Source: Pantoea alfalfae (lineage in GTDB: Bacteria; Pseudomonadota; Gammaproteobacteria; Enterobacterales; Enterobacteriaceae). From it: DNA of 64,000 bases. The DNA is taken from positions 62,001-126,000 of the forward strand of contig NZ_CP082296.1 of NCBI RefSeq assembly GCF_019880205.1, in the 5' to 3' direction. The notes under the pieces were generated by a model that saw nothing but the letters and a program-made list of their open reading frames with translations, did not search any database and was not told where the DNA came from. The translations under genes were made by a program, and so were the position numbers. Position 1 is the stretch's first letter. The number at the start of each line of letters is the position of its first letter. Below are positions 17,426 through 28,776 of this stretch, piece after piece.

Positions 17426-20128
17426 TCAAACATACCCCATCATTTTCAGAAGCGACTGCACCTGATTCATCGCTTCGCTACGATGTGACACGCCCAGTTT
17501 CTGATAGAGATTACGGATATGGGTTTTGATCGTGGTTGACGCTACCGCCAGCTCACCGGCAATTTGATCGTTGCTGTAGCCCGAATAGATTAACCCCAGC
17601 ACCTGCCATTCGCGCTGCGTCAGCGGGCTGGTGCGAATCAGCTCCGGCACGTCAGGATGGTTAAGCAACCGGCTGACAAAACCTTCATCGAAATGGGCGA
17701 ACTTGTGACGGTGATATTTGTTGATCTCCAGCAGGATGCGGCGGGCGCGGTGGTTGTCCAGCTCATTCAGGGTATTAAGCTGTATCAGCTGCCGCAGTTG
17801 CTGCGCCATCATCTCGCCTTCAATGACAAAATGGCTGATAAAGCCCGTGCTGCGCGCCAGTTTCAGCGCCTCAATCAGCACGCGCTGCGCCTCCGCTTTG
17901 CGGTCAGTCTGCCAGTAGATCTGATTGAGCAGCAGCAGATTACGGTTTAAGTCGCTCATCAGGCGCAGGGCGCGGGCATTCTCATTCAGCTCCTCCAGCA
18001 CCACTTCCGCCTGGCTGACATCACCCAGCAGAATCTGCGCGCGGGCGATGTTACGCCACTGTCCCTGCAGAAAATGGTTGTTGGCGAAGGCGGGTTTAGG
18101 TGTCTGCCGCATCCAGTCGCGGGCGTTCTGACTGTCGCCCGTCATCTGCCAGTAAATCACCCGGACTTTATCGGCATTGGCGATCCAGTCGCTGTGCCAG
18201 TTGCCGTTGTTCAGCAGGTTTTCCAGCCGGTTCAGATAGCTGCGGGCATTATCAATATTGCCGCGCGCCAGCGAGCACTGCACCAGCAATCCCAGACACT
18301 GAATCTGCTGCTGCGGCTGGTAACCATTCAGCACCTTGATGCCTTCGCGCGCCGCCTGTTCCGCCTCTTCCAGACGGCCCCAGGCCCACAGCAGCTGAGC
18401 GCGAATGCGCAGCAGAAACTCATGCAGCGGGAACTGTGCCAGATGCTGCTCTTCCACCAGCACAAAGGCGCGGCTCTGGATCTCCCAGGCGGCCTGCAAA
18501 AAGCCCTGCGCAAACAGGATTTCGCTCTGCTGAATCAGGCTCCAGAGCGCGTAGTGCCATATTTCATCGCGACGCGCCATCTGTTCGGTCTGCCGCATCA
18601 GCTTGAGTGAGTCGTCCAGTTCGCCTTTGCAGTGCATCACCTCGCCATGCACCGAAGTTGCCACAATGCGGCTGTAGTGACGGCTGGTGGGCAGAGTATC
18701 GAGCGCCACTTTCGCCAGCCGCTCCGCTTCATCGGTATTGCCATCGTTGATCGCCACCTGAGCGCGCAATGCATTAAATTCACCGCGCAGTGCCGCATCT
18801 ATCTCGCAGTGGCTGGCCTGCTCAAAACGCGCCAGCAGGCTGTCGACTTCTGAAAAGCGATGCTGAGTCTGCATCAGCCACGCCTGCAATAGCACCAGCA
18901 TCGGGTTGTCGAGCATCATCTCCCACGGCAGCGCTTTTAAAGAGTTCTCCAGCAGCGGCAGCTCGCTCTGATTAAACAGCGTCCAGGCGTGCTTCAGCAG
19001 CACGTCCCGCAGCATGGTAGCGTCGCCTGAGGCAAGCGCATGGTGAATCGCCTCGCCCGGAAAGCCCTGCGCCATCCAGCTCTCGGCTGCGGCTCGATGC
19101 AGCGCAGGCAGCTCCGCCGCCAGTTCCCACTGACAGCGCTGACGCAGGAAGTTGCCGAACAGCGGATGGTAGCTGAACCAGCAGCCGGAATCGTCCATAC
19201 GCTGCAGAAACAGTCCCTGTCGCTCAATCTCCTCCAGCCGCATCTGACCGTTCTCTTCACGGGTCACGCAGGCGATCAGTTCATCATTCATTGAGCGCAG
19301 CAGCGCGGTTTTCAATAAAAAATGGCGGGTCGGCAGATCGACGTTATCCAGCACCTCTTCCACCAGATAGTCGGCGAGATGGCTGGCATTAATGCCCGAG
19401 AGACGTCGGGCGGAATGCTGAGCCGAACTGGCTCCCTGACGTGCCGACAAGACAATCAGCTGCAGCGCCGTTGCCCAGCCTGCGACATCATCACAGAGGC
19501 GACTGCTCTCTTCGCTTTCAAGCGGGGCCGCCAGACGGCAGTCAAAAAACTGGCGCGCTTCCTGATGGGTGAACGCCAGCTGCTGGCTGCCCAGTTCGAT
19601 CAATTGCTCACGCACCCGCAGGTTCGCGATACCGAGCTGCGGCAGGTTACGTGACATCAGAATCAGGGTCAGATTTTCAGGCTGATGACGCAGGAAAAAG
19701 CGCATCGCGTCGTGAATGACCGGGTTGGTGATCAGATGGTAGTCATCAACAATCAGCCAAAGCGGCTGCTGCCACTCCACCAGCTCGATAAAGAGCTGTG
19801 AAAACAGCGCATTGAGATTCACATATTGCCGCTTCTGCGCCAGCAGCTCACTGCGGGGACAGCCGCCGTGCGTCGCCTGTTGCAGTGCCGCGATCAGGTA
19901 ATCGGCGAAGCGTTCCGGCTGATTATCGCCCTCATCCAGAGAAACCCAGCCCAGGTCGCTTTTCCCCGCCGCCCATTGCGATACCAGTGTGGTTTTACCG
20001 TAGCCCGCCGGACTGGTCACCAGCACCAGCCGATAGTTACCGGCAGCGGTGAGCTTTTGCAGCAATCTCTCGCGGATTACGGTGCCTTCAAGACGCACCG
20101 GGCGACTGAGTTTGGCGGGTATTAACAT
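17426..20128 (-). CDS. malT: MalT, ATP-dependent activator of the maltose regulon
   Basis: 900 residues, against 901 in E. coli, and highly similar along its length. The STAND ATPase has P-loop SPAGYGKTT (~39-47), a long TPR-like sensor region follows, and a C-terminal LuxR helix-turn-helix ([20 protein letters not shown], then [16 protein letters not shown]) ends the protein. It binds ATP and maltotriose, oligomerises and activates mal promoters; MalK inhibits it. The ATG at 20128 gives the E. coli-like start [10 protein letters not shown]. An in-frame ATG at 20146 is possible, as GGAG lies within that extension 12 nt before 20128. Confidence 0.97.
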   Translation of the reverse strand: MLIPAKLSRPVRLEGTVIRERLLQKLTAAGNYRLVLVTSPAGYGKTTLVSQWAAGKSDLGWVSLDEGDNQPERFADYLIAALQQATHGGCPRSELLAQKRQYVNLNALFSQLFIELVEWQQPLWLIVDDYHLITNPVIHDAMRFFLRHQPENLTLILMSRNLPQLGIANLRVREQLIELGSQQLAFTHQEARQFFDCRLAAPLESEESSRLCDDVAGWATALQLIVLSARQGASSAQHSARRLSGINASHLADYLVEEVLDNVDLPTRHFLLKTALLRSMNDELIACVTREENGQMRLEEIERQGLFLQRMDDSGCWFSYHPLFGNFLRQRCQWELAAELPALHRAAAESWMAQGFPGEAIHHALASGDATMLRDVLLKHAWTLFNQSELPLLENSLKALPWEMMLDNPMLVLLQAWLMQTQHRFSEVDSLLARFEQASHCEIDAALRGEFNALRAQVAINDGNTDEAERLAKVALDTLPTSRHYSRIVATSVHGEVMHCKGELDDSLKLMRQTEQMARRDEIWHYALWSLIQQSEILFAQGFLQAAWEIQSRAFVLVEEQHLAQFPLHEFLLRIRAQLLWAWGRLEEAEQAAREGIKVLNGYQPQQQIQCLGLLVQCSLARGNIDNARSYLNRLENLLNNGNWHSDWIANADKVRVIYWQMTGDSQNARDWMRQTPKPAFANNHFLQGQWRNIARAQILLGDVSQAEVVLEELNENARALRLMSDLNRNLLLLNQIYWQTDRKAEAQRVLIEALKLARSTGFISHFVIEGEMMAQQLRQLIQLNTLNELDNHRARRILLEINKYHRHKFAHFDEGFVSRLLNHPDVPELIRTSPLTQREWQVLGLIYSGYSNDQIAGELAVASTTIKTHIRNLYQKLGVSHRSEAMNQVQSLLKMMGYV

Positions 20129-20287
20129 GGGCGCACGTTTCTCCATTTGTCGAGCGCATCATTATTTTACGCTTCGTAATTATTCCTTACACAGGTTCAG
20201 CATTTCGTCAGATGAATGCAAGCAAACCCATTAATTAAACTTTACAAAAGCGTGCGCAATCACACTCCTGCGACGATTTCGGATTAG

Positions 20288-20344
20288 CCTCATCCTCTCC
20301 ACCCTCCCTATCCTCCTGCCCTAATTCTTTTCAGGAGGATGAGC
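20288..20344. promoter_or_regulatory. MalT boxes in the malT-malP intergenic region
   Basis: Matches to the MalT box GGGGAKGAGG: GAGGATGAGG (9/10) on the minus strand at 20288-20297, a weaker one at 20306-20315 also on the minus strand, and GAGGATGAGC (8/10) on the plus strand at 20335-20344. They precede malP, the position of the MalT sites at the E. coli malPQ promoter. Confidence 0.65.
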
Positions 20345-20410
20345 AATGATTTTCGCCTGGGCAGACTGTCGGCACATTGATCCATTTTCTGTTTTTACAG
20401 GACATCAACC

Positions 20411-22813
20411 ATGACACAGCCCGATTTCAACCCGACTCAGTTCAACGCTGCCCTGACCCGTCAGTGGCAGCGTTTTGGCCTGCGCAATGCGCAGGAGATG
20501 ACCCACGCACAATGGTGGCAGGCACTCAGCGGTGCGCTGGCCGATATGCTGGCCGCACAACCCGCTCGCCCGGCCCCGACAGATCTCCGCCATGTTAACT
20601 ACCTGTCGATGGAGTTTCTGATCGGTCGCCTGACCGGCAACAACCTGCTGAACCTGGGCTGGTATGACGCGGTTAACGACGCGCTGTCGGCCTGGAACAT
20701 TTCACTGACCGACGTGCTGGAAAACGAAACGGATCCGGCGCTGGGCAACGGCGGCCTCGGTCGTCTGGCCGCCTGCTTCCTGGATTCCATGGCGAATGTG
20801 GGGCAGCCTGCGACGGGCTATGGTCTGAACTATCAGTACGGACTGTTCCGCCAGCGCTTTGAACAGGGCGCACAGATTGAAGGCCCGGATGACTGGCAAC
20901 GCGATTGCTACCCGTGGTTTAACCATAATGCTGCGCTCAACGTCAGCGTTGGACTGGGCGGTAAAGTGTTGACCGCTGCGGGGCAGCAGCAGTGGCAGCC
21001 GGCGTTTGAACTGGTTGGTGAAGCCTGGGATCTGCCGGTCGTTGGTTTTGAGAATGGCATCAGTCAGCCACTGCGTTTGTGGCAGGCGAAACATGCGCAG
21101 CCGTTTAATCTTAGTCGCTTCAATGACGGTGACTTTCTGCGCGCGGAGCAACAGGGCATTGATGCAGAAAAACTGACCAAAGTGCTCTATCCCAATGACA
21201 ATCACCAGAACGGTAAAAAGCTGCGTCTGATGCAGCAATATTTCCAGTGCGCCTGCGCGCTGGCTGATATTCTGCGTCGTCATCATCGGGCCGGACGCAG
21301 CATCGAAACCCTGGCCGATTACGAAGTGATCCAGCTGAATGACACCCATCCGACGCTGGCAATCCCGGAACTGATGCGTCTGCTGCTGGATGAGCATCAG
21401 CTGAGCTGGGATCGCGCGTGGCAGATTACGCAACAGACCTTCGCCTATACCAACCATACCCTGATGCCGGAAGCACTGGAGTGCTGGGATGTCCGGCTGG
21501 TGCGCAGCCTGCTGCCGCGCCATATGATGATTATCAACACCCTGAACGCGCAGCTGAAAACAGCTGTCACGGCGCGCTGGCCGGATGATGAAGCAAAATG
21601 GGCGAAACTGGCGCTGGTGCATAATAACCAGTTGCGGATGGCTAACCTCTGCGTTACCAGCGGCTTTGCAGTTAACGGCGTGGCGGCGCTGCACTCGAAA
21701 CTGGTGGTGCAGGATCTCTTCCCGGAATATCACCAGCTGTGGCCGGAGAAATTCCATAACGTGACCAACGGCATCACACCGCGCCGCTGGATCAATCAGT
21801 GCAACCCGGCGCTAAGTGCGCTGATCACCCGAACGCTCAACAAGCCGTGGCTGAACGATCTTGATGCCCTGCAGGGACTGGAAGCCTTTGCGGATGACGC
21901 CGCCTTCCGCGCGGAATATCGCGCCATCAAGCAGCAGAATAAGCAGGCGCTGGTCGGCTGGATCAAAAACCGTACCGATATCGAAATCGACCCCACTGCG
22001 CTGTTTGATGTGCAGATCAAACGCCTGCATGAGTACAAACGTCAGCATCTGAGCCTGCTGCACATCATTGCGCTGTGGCAGACGCTGGTCACCGATCCGC
22101 AGGCAAACCGTGCGCCGCGTGTGGTGCTGTTTGGTGCCAAAGCAGCGCCCGGTTATGCGCTGGCGAAAAACATTATCTACGCCATCAATAAAGTGGCCGG
22201 GGTGATCAATCAGGACCCGCGCATCGGCAACCGCCTGAAAGTGGTGTTTATTCCCGATTACAACGTCTCCGTTGCCGAGCGACTGATTCCCGCCGCCGAT
22301 CTCTCCGAACAGATTTCTACCGCCGGTAAAGAGGCCTCCGGCACCGGTAACATGAAGCTGGCGCTTAACGGAGCGCTGACCATCGGCACACTGGATGGGG
22401 CGAACGTTGAGATCGCTGAGCAGGTCGGCAGCGAGAACATTTTTATCTTCGGACATACCGTGGAACAGGTGAAGGCGTTAAAAGCCGATGGCTATGCCCC
22501 GGCGCAGTGGCGCAAAAAAGATCCGCAGCTCAATCGGGTTTTACAGGCGCTGGAAGATGGCACCTTCAGCCAGGGTGACCTCCACGCCTTTGACGCGATG
22601 CTGCACAGCCTCGGTCCGGAAGGCGGCGATCCTTATCTGGTGCTGGCTGACTTCCAGCCCTATCTGAACGCGCAGGCGCAGGTGGAACTGCTGTGGAGCG
22701 ATCAGGAGGCCTGGACCCGTGCCACCATCCTCAATACCGCGCGCTGTGGCATGTTCAGCTCCGATCGTGCGATCCGCGATTACCAGCAGCGCATCTGGCA
22801 AGCGAAACGCTAA
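20411..22813 (+). CDS. malP: Maltodextrin phosphorylase
   Basis: 800 residues, close to the E. coli enzyme (797). It is a PLP-dependent glycogen phosphorylase family enzyme that releases glucose-1-phosphate from linear maltodextrins in the cytosol. Visible are [14 protein letters not shown] near the N-terminus and the pyridoxal site [15 protein letters not shown], whose Lys in GNMK forms the Schiff base. AGGA lies before the ATG at 20411. It is the first gene of malPQ, with malQ 8 bp downstream. Confidence 0.97.
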   Translation: MTQPDFNPTQFNAALTRQWQRFGLRNAQEMTHAQWWQALSGALADMLAAQPARPAPTDLRHVNYLSMEFLIGRLTGNNLLNLGWYDAVNDALSAWNISLTDVLENETDPALGNGGLGRLAACFLDSMANVGQPATGYGLNYQYGLFRQRFEQGAQIEGPDDWQRDCYPWFNHNAALNVSVGLGGKVLTAAGQQQWQPAFELVGEAWDLPVVGFENGISQPLRLWQAKHAQPFNLSRFNDGDFLRAEQQGIDAEKLTKVLYPNDNHQNGKKLRLMQQYFQCACALADILRRHHRAGRSIETLADYEVIQLNDTHPTLAIPELMRLLLDEHQLSWDRAWQITQQTFAYTNHTLMPEALECWDVRLVRSLLPRHMMIINTLNAQLKTAVTARWPDDEAKWAKLALVHNNQLRMANLCVTSGFAVNGVAALHSKLVVQDLFPEYHQLWPEKFHNVTNGITPRRWINQCNPALSALITRTLNKPWLNDLDALQGLEAFADDAAFRAEYRAIKQQNKQALVGWIKNRTDIEIDPTALFDVQIKRLHEYKRQHLSLLHIIALWQTLVTDPQANRAPRVVLFGAKAAPGYALAKNIIYAINKVAGVINQDPRIGNRLKVVFIPDYNVSVAERLIPAADLSEQISTAGKEASGTGNMKLALNGALTIGTLDGANVEIAEQVGSENIFIFGHTVEQVKALKADGYAPAQWRKKDPQLNRVLQALEDGTFSQGDLHAFDAMLHSLGPEGGDPYLVLADFQPYLNAQAQVELLWSDQEAWTRATILNTARCGMFSSDRAIRDYQQRIWQAKR

Positions 22814-22821
22814 GGAACGCG

Positions 22822-24888
22822 ATGAAAGTTTTGGACGATTTTTCGCTGGCAGGCATCGCCGCAGAGTATATCAATGCGCACGGTAAGCCGCAGGCGATCC
22901 CGACCCTGACCCGCCAGCGTTTGCTGGCGGTGATGCAGCCTCCCCATCCGCTGAACACGCCGCTGCCGCCAGGAGTCATTTTTCGCAGCGGCGACCTGCT
23001 GAGTCTGTCGCCACAGCTGAGCGACAATGCCCACTGGCATCTTACCAGCGAGGCGGGTGAGATCAGCTCAGGTCGCTGCCAGCCCGCCCAGCCGCTGCAT
23101 CTGCCGCCGCTGCCCGAAGGCTATCACCAGCTGACGCTGCAGCAGGGCGCACAGCAGTGGTCGTGCCGGGTGATTATTGCGCCGGCCCGCTGTTATGAAC
23201 CCCCTGCACTGCTGGCGGGTGAGTCGTTGTGGGGAGCCTGCGTGCAGCTCTATACCCTGCGATCGGCGGAAAACTGGGGCATTGGCGACTTTGGCGATCT
23301 GCGCAGGATGCTGCCAGAGGTGTCCGCACGCGGCGGCGCGTTTATCGGTCTTAATCCTGTCCATGCGCTCTTTCCTTCCTGCCCCGAGAGCGCAAGCCCT
23401 TACAGCCCGTCGTCCCGACGCTGGCTCAATGTACTCTACATCGATGTAGGCGCGGTCACTGACTTCCGGCAGAGCGCCACCGCGCAGGAATGGTGGCAGT
23501 TGCCGGAGACGCAGCAGGCGCTGGAGCAGGCTCGCGCGGCCGAATGGGTCGATTATGCGGCGGTAACCCGGCTGAAGATTCAGGCACTGAGCCTGGCGTG
23601 GTCGCAGTTCACCCAGCGTGACGCCGCCGATTCAGAGGTACAGGCGTTTAATGTGTTTATCCGGGAGGGTGGCGAAAGCCTGCAGCATCAGGCGCTGTTT
23701 GATGCGCTGCACGCCGACCAGATGGCACAGGATAGCGGGCGCTGGGGCTGGCCAGTCTGGCCGGAGGCGTTGCAGAATCCCGGCACCCCGGCTGTGCAGG
23801 CATTTTTGAAACAACATCAGGATCAGGTGCGCTTCTGGCTCTGGCTGCAGTGGCTGGCCGCGAAGCAGTTTGCCGACTGCTGGGACATCTGCCAGCAGCA
23901 GCAGATGCCGATTGGCCTTTACCGCGATCTGGCGGTGGGTGTTGCGCAGGGTGGCGCAGAGACCTGGAGCGAGCGCGATCTCTACTGCATGGAGGCCAGC
24001 ATCGGTGCGCCACCCGATATTCTTGGTCCGCGCGGCCAGGACTGGGGGTTGCCGCCCATGGATCCGCAGGTGATGCGGCAGCGCGCCTGGGAGCCGTGGA
24101 TCGCCCTGCTGCGCGCCAGTATGCGCCACTGCGGCGCGCTGCGTATTGACCATGTGATGGCGCTGATGCGGCTGTGGTGGATTCCGGCCGGTGATAGCGC
24201 GATGCACGGTGCCTATGTGCACTATCCCATCGACGATCTGCTGGCGATTCTGGCGCTGGAAAGTCAGCGTCACCGCTGCATGGTAATTGGCGAAGATCTC
24301 GGCACCGTGCCGGAGGCGATTGTCGATAAGCTGAGGGACGGCGGGGTCTACTCCTATAAGGTGCTCTATTTTGAGCAGGAGTCAGCCCATGGTTTTCGTC
24401 CGCCCGCCGAATGGCCACGGCAGGCAATGGCGGTGGCGACCACTCACGATCTTCCGACGCTGCGTGGCTGGTGGCAGAGCGATGATTTGACCACCGGCGC
24501 ACAACTCGGCCTCTATCCCGACAAGGTGATGCTGGCCGGGCTATATCAGGATCGGCTGCGGGCGAAGCAGGCACTGCTGCAGAGTCTGCATCGCGTTGGT
24601 GCCCTGCCGAAACGTGCCGGACGCGATGCACGTCGCACCGGCATGAGCAAGGCATTAAACCGGGCGATGCAGCACTATCTGGCTGACAGTCACAGCGCCC
24701 TGTTGGGACTGCAACCAGAGGACTGGCTGGATATGGCGGCGCCGGTCAATATACCGGGCACCCGCGATGAATATCCGAACTGGCGACGCAAACTGAGCGT
24801 ACCGCTGGAAACGTTGTTCAGCGATCCTGCCACTGACACGCTGCTGCGTGATCTGACGGCACGACGTAAGCGGCTACTGCGCGACTGA
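22822..24888 (+). CDS. malQ: 4-alpha-glucanotransferase (amylomaltase)
   Basis: A 688-residue GH77 enzyme (E. coli MalQ 694). It transfers maltosyl and longer units between maltodextrins, releasing glucose and making substrates for MalP. GH77 segments include SPYSPSSRRWLN, CGALRIDHVM (catalytic Asp in RIDH), CMVIGEDLGTVP (Glu acid/base) and ATTHDLPTLRGWW. The ATG at 22822 with AAGGA upstream is preferred over a frame opening inside malP. Confidence 0.97.
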   Translation: MKVLDDFSLAGIAAEYINAHGKPQAIPTLTRQRLLAVMQPPHPLNTPLPPGVIFRSGDLLSLSPQLSDNAHWHLTSEAGEISSGRCQPAQPLHLPPLPEGYHQLTLQQGAQQWSCRVIIAPARCYEPPALLAGESLWGACVQLYTLRSAENWGIGDFGDLRRMLPEVSARGGAFIGLNPVHALFPSCPESASPYSPSSRRWLNVLYIDVGAVTDFRQSATAQEWWQLPETQQALEQARAAEWVDYAAVTRLKIQALSLAWSQFTQRDAADSEVQAFNVFIREGGESLQHQALFDALHADQMAQDSGRWGWPVWPEALQNPGTPAVQAFLKQHQDQVRFWLWLQWLAAKQFADCWDICQQQQMPIGLYRDLAVGVAQGGAETWSERDLYCMEASIGAPPDILGPRGQDWGLPPMDPQVMRQRAWEPWIALLRASMRHCGALRIDHVMALMRLWWIPAGDSAMHGAYVHYPIDDLLAILALESQRHRCMVIGEDLGTVPEAIVDKLRDGGVYSYKVLYFEQESAHGFRPPAEWPRQAMAVATTHDLPTLRGWWQSDDLTTGAQLGLYPDKVMLAGLYQDRLRAKQALLQSLHRVGALPKRAGRDARRTGMSKALNRAMQHYLADSHSALLGLQPEDWLDMAAPVNIPGTRDEYPNWRRKLSVPLETLFSDPATDTLLRDLTARRKRLLRD

Positions 24889-24952
24889 AAGTTAACGCGC
24901 GACGCAGACTCGTGACTGACGCAGCCTGTTTTACATAATTTTCAGTTATTAC

Positions 24953-24982
24953 AGCGTGCGGGCCGGCAACGGCTCGCACGCT
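24953..24982. other. Hairpin downstream of malQ
   Basis: AGCGTGCG pairs with CGCACGCT across a 14-base loop that has its own CCGG core. No T-tract follows. It lies between the convergent malQ and yhaV and may protect or end either message. The rest of 24889-25075 shows nothing. Confidence 0.4.
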
Positions 24983-25075
24983 GCTACTGTAATCAGCGCC
25001 TCTCAACAGTGATAAGATCACCCTGAGCACGAGCATCTGAAAAACACACCGGATGCTGTTCAGGATTTAATCAAC

Positions 25076-25546
25076 TTAAGAATTTGTATTCGCCCAATCC
25101 TGAGATTGCTTTAACAGCAATGCCCAGTCGTCAGGTGGATAGCCGTTATGCAACATTCCTGAAAATACTTTATAGGCGTCACGCTTACTGCCATAAGCAC
25201 GTTTGGTTTCAGCGTCATTCATCCATGCAAGGATGATGGTTTTATGTTGCTCACTGAATCTAAAGAACAAACGATACTGCATCAAAAACTTTGCACGGAA
25301 CCAATGCTTATTTTGTTCTCCCAGCGTATCGCCCTGGCGAAACTTTGCCTGATGTGGATCGGTGCAAATCTCACTATTGATAACTTTAAACACAGCGGCT
25401 AAAAGCTTAGTCGTCGCTTTTCGCTGGTAACTTTCAGGATATTTAGCCCTGAGTAACTCCACTTCATTGGTCAGCGCAATCAGCTGCGATTCAAAACAGG
25501 GATGAACATAAACGTGCCATCCATTTATAACCGTGCTGTCTTCCAT
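25076..25546 (-). CDS. yhaV: YhaV toxin (RelE-like ribonuclease) of a type II TA system
   Basis: 156 residues matching the YhaV family: INGWHVYVHPCFESQL, YRQ/FRQGDTLGEQNKHWFRAKF, QYRLFFRF and NGYPPDDWALLL. YhaV is a ribosome-dependent RNase neutralised by PrlF. The gene starts 6 bp after prlF, the usual order for this pair (antitoxin first). Length and motifs are intact, so it is probably functional. Base composition is more AT-rich than the flanking mal genes, in line with acquired DNA. Confidence 0.9.
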   Translation of the reverse strand: MEDSTVINGWHVYVHPCFESQLIALTNEVELLRAKYPESYQRKATTKLLAAVFKVINSEICTDPHQAKFRQGDTLGEQNKHWFRAKFLMQYRLFFRFSEQHKTIILAWMNDAETKRAYGSKRDAYKVFSGMLHNGYPPDDWALLLKQSQDWANTNS

Positions 25547-25552
25547 ACTTAA

Positions 25553-25897
25553 TTACTCATCGTCCATGAGTGGAGCATCCAAATCAACGTCCATACCTTC
25601 GGTCAACGATGTAATGCGAGTTAATAATCCTCGATCCAGCGTTTTAATATTTGCAGGCGTGTTGCGTATGTCAGCAGCAAGAAAACTCAGAAAGCTCGCC
25701 ATCACTGGATCATCATCAGTCACCGTTTCCTGACGGGCAATAAGGACTTTGCCGCCCGGCAGAACAGCGTATTCGATATTCTCACCAGGTTGCAGATTCA
25801 TCGCATCACGAACTGCGGCAGGGATAGTGGTCTGGCTGCGGGCTGTCAGTTTTGATGAAGCACGCAGAGAGATGTTTGCATGAGTCAGAGTTCCCAT
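25553..25897 (-). CDS. prlF: PrlF antitoxin (SpoVT/AbrB swapped-hairpin)
   Basis: 114 residues. The segment SKLTARSQTTIPAAVRDAMNLQPGE is an AbrB/MazE-type swapped-hairpin DNA-binding domain, and the acidic C-terminus (DLDAPLMDDE) is the likely toxin-binding tail. It neutralises YhaV and autoregulates the operon, in keeping with the tandem palindromes just upstream. ATG at 25897. Confidence 0.9.
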   Translation of the reverse strand: MGTLTHANISLRASSKLTARSQTTIPAAVRDAMNLQPGENIEYAVLPGGKVLIARQETVTDDDPVMASFLSFLAADIRNTPANIKTLDRGLLTRITSLTEGMDVDLDAPLMDDE

Positions 25898-25936
25898 TGC
25901 GGATTCTCACTAGAAGAAACAAGATAGCGCAACAGT

Positions 25937-25967
25937 AATGCAAGTGCATTGGCAATGCAAATGCATT
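25937..25967. promoter_or_regulatory. Tandem palindromic operator upstream of prlF-yhaV
   Basis: Two 14-bp inverted repeats, AATGCAA-G-TGCATT at 25937-25950 and AATGCAAATGCATT at 25954-25967, repeat with a 17-bp period. They lie 40 bp upstream of prlF, as expected for cooperative autoregulation by a PrlF or PrlF-YhaV complex. Confidence 0.7.
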
Positions 25968-25995
25968 GTTCGCGATAAGAGCGAATGTTTTGTTA

Positions 25996-26211
25996 CTAAG
26001 TCTTCATTAAAAGCTTCTGATTACGCTTTTCCGTATCGACTGAAAAATTGGCACCCTGTTTTATTTCCTGCCAGACATCAAACTCTTCGCGACTGATAAG
26101 CACAGCAGCAGAGCCGCCCCGGCGGGTGATAATCACAGGCTCACGCGCCATCACGATATCCATGATTTCAGCAAGATATTTTCGGGCCTGTGTTGTCGTG
26201 TAACTTCGCAT
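25996..26211 (-). CDS. Phd/YefM-family antitoxin without partner toxin
   Basis: 71 residues. MRSYTTTQARKYLAEIMD and VIITRRGGSAAVLISREEFD are the DNA-binding half of Phd/YefM antitoxins. No RelE or Doc toxin follows; the next gene downstream is prlF, about 98 bp away. It may be a TA remnant, an anti-addiction antitoxin, or a second regulator of the prlF-yhaV promoter. It has a full N-domain and a short C-terminal tail. Confidence 0.8.
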   Translation of the reverse strand: MRSYTTTQARKYLAEIMDIVMAREPVIITRRGGSAAVLISREEFDVWQEIKQGANFSVDTEKRNQKLLMKT

Positions 26212-26341
26212 TTAGCCTCCAGAAAAGTCATCCTTGAAACAGCTTAGTTAGCCTATATTCATCAAACGCTATTGCCCACAGCATGACTTACGCAATGCGT
26301 AAAACCACGCAAAAAAATCATGCAATCAGGATCTCTGCAAC

Positions 26342-26367
26342 AAAAAAAAGGTGCGCCAGAGCGCACC
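26342..26367 (-). terminator. Rho-independent terminator of malK-lamB-malM
   Basis: Read on the minus strand: GGTGCGC-TCTG-GCGCACC followed by eight T residues, 34 bp after the malM stop. A strong intrinsic terminator that isolates the mal operon from the antitoxin genes downstream. Confidence 0.9.
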
Positions 26368-26400
26368 AGATGGAACAACATCAATAGCGTCGGGGCAGCA

Positions 26401-27333
26401 TCACCCCTTGCCTTTAACACTACTGATAAAGGTTTGCCTCGCAGAGGTGGAACCCAGCCGCTCGGCTTCATCCAGCAGTTTCAGCGCCTTGTCGATATTG
26501 CCGCTGTTCACCGCCTCGGTGATCTTCTGATTAAAGTAACGCTCGGTGTCGCTCATGATCGGTTCCGCGCGGGCTTTGGGCGCGGGCGCTGCGGCGGGTG
26601 CCGGTGCTGCGCTGTACGCTGCCGCAGGTGCGGTATTGCCGACGGTCACCGCGCTCGGGCCGGATGAACCAAACAGCGGCCCGACCAGAATGGATGAGCC
26701 GGAGCTGGTCTGCATCTTCAGCTTGATCGTGCCTTCCCGGCTGTGGCGGGCGACGGGATCGGGGATATCCGGTACCGCATGACCGGTGCCCTGGGCGTAG
26801 GCCTTGGCCGGGTCGAGCAGCGTGGTGGTTTGCGTCAGATCGCTGTCGGTGGTGAACACCAGCAGGTAGATTTTTTGCTGACCCAGCGCCGGGGTTAGCT
26901 TCATCACCCCTTCCAGTCGATCTGCCGCCATCACGCCCGGCTTCTGATAGGTAAAGTAGCGGCTGGGGAACCAGGCCGCGGGACGCAGGTTTTCATCCAG
27001 CACCAGCACGTTCGGCGCGAAAACCTGACCGTTCGCCACTTCACTGCTCAGCGTCAGCGTCAGTTCGCCGATATTGGCGGGCAGACTGTAGGCCGCGACC
27101 GACCCGGCAATGTGTGGCGCGTTCAGCGTCTGGCCGCTGTTCGAAAGTGTCGTGGTCTGGGTCTGAGAGGCCGCCAGCGGTTGCCAGCTCAGACGTTGTA
27201 GCGATTCAGGTGCCACGACGGGTGCAGCGGAGAGATCCTGTGGCACCAGATTAACATCGGCCAGGGCAGGCAGAGTGTGCCCTGTCAGCAGCGCCGCACT
27301 CAGACAGAGTGCAGCCAGTTTTTTCATTTTCAT
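26401..27333 (-). CDS. malM: MalM, periplasmic protein of the maltose regulon
   Basis: A 310-residue exported protein with a signal peptide (KLAALCLSAALLTG...ALA) and the MalM C-terminal segment ITEAVNSGNIDKALKLLDEAERLG. It ends the malK-lamB-malM operon, as in E. coli. A Pro/Ala-rich linker (PAAAYSAAPAPAAAPAPKA) precedes the C-terminal part. The molecular role of MalM is unknown and it is dispensable in E. coli. The ATG at 27333 is preferred, with AAGG about 8 nt upstream. Confidence 0.9.
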   Translation of the reverse strand: MKMKKLAALCLSAALLTGHTLPALADVNLVPQDLSAAPVVAPESLQRLSWQPLAASQTQTTTLSNSGQTLNAPHIAGSVAAYSLPANIGELTLTLSSEVANGQVFAPNVLVLDENLRPAAWFPSRYFTYQKPGVMAADRLEGVMKLTPALGQQKIYLLVFTTDSDLTQTTTLLDPAKAYAQGTGHAVPDIPDPVARHSREGTIKLKMQTSSGSSILVGPLFGSSGPSAVTVGNTAPAAAYSAAPAPAAAPAPKARAEPIMSDTERYFNQKITEAVNSGNIDKALKLLDEAERLGSTSARQTFISSVKGKG

Positions 27334-27431
27334 TATGCGTACCTTATTACAGGTCGCGATGTGAACCAGGCAATGGCACACCACGACCAAAGAGATCCCT
27401 CAGGCGCGACGCCGCGCCTGTCAGAAAAGGG

Positions 27432-28736
<1,305 letters not shown>

Positions 28737-28776
28737 CTATCTCCTGAGGTCATTGCTTTTATTGTTTTTGGCAGGG

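Noticed and set aside
17214..17465. 83-codon plus-strand frame between yfiR and malT
   Set aside because: No ribosome site, arginine-rich without recognisable motif, overlaps the malT 3' end.
20702..21757. 351-codon minus-strand frame inside malP
   Set aside because: Antisense to the conserved malP gene; composition shows an antisense shadow.
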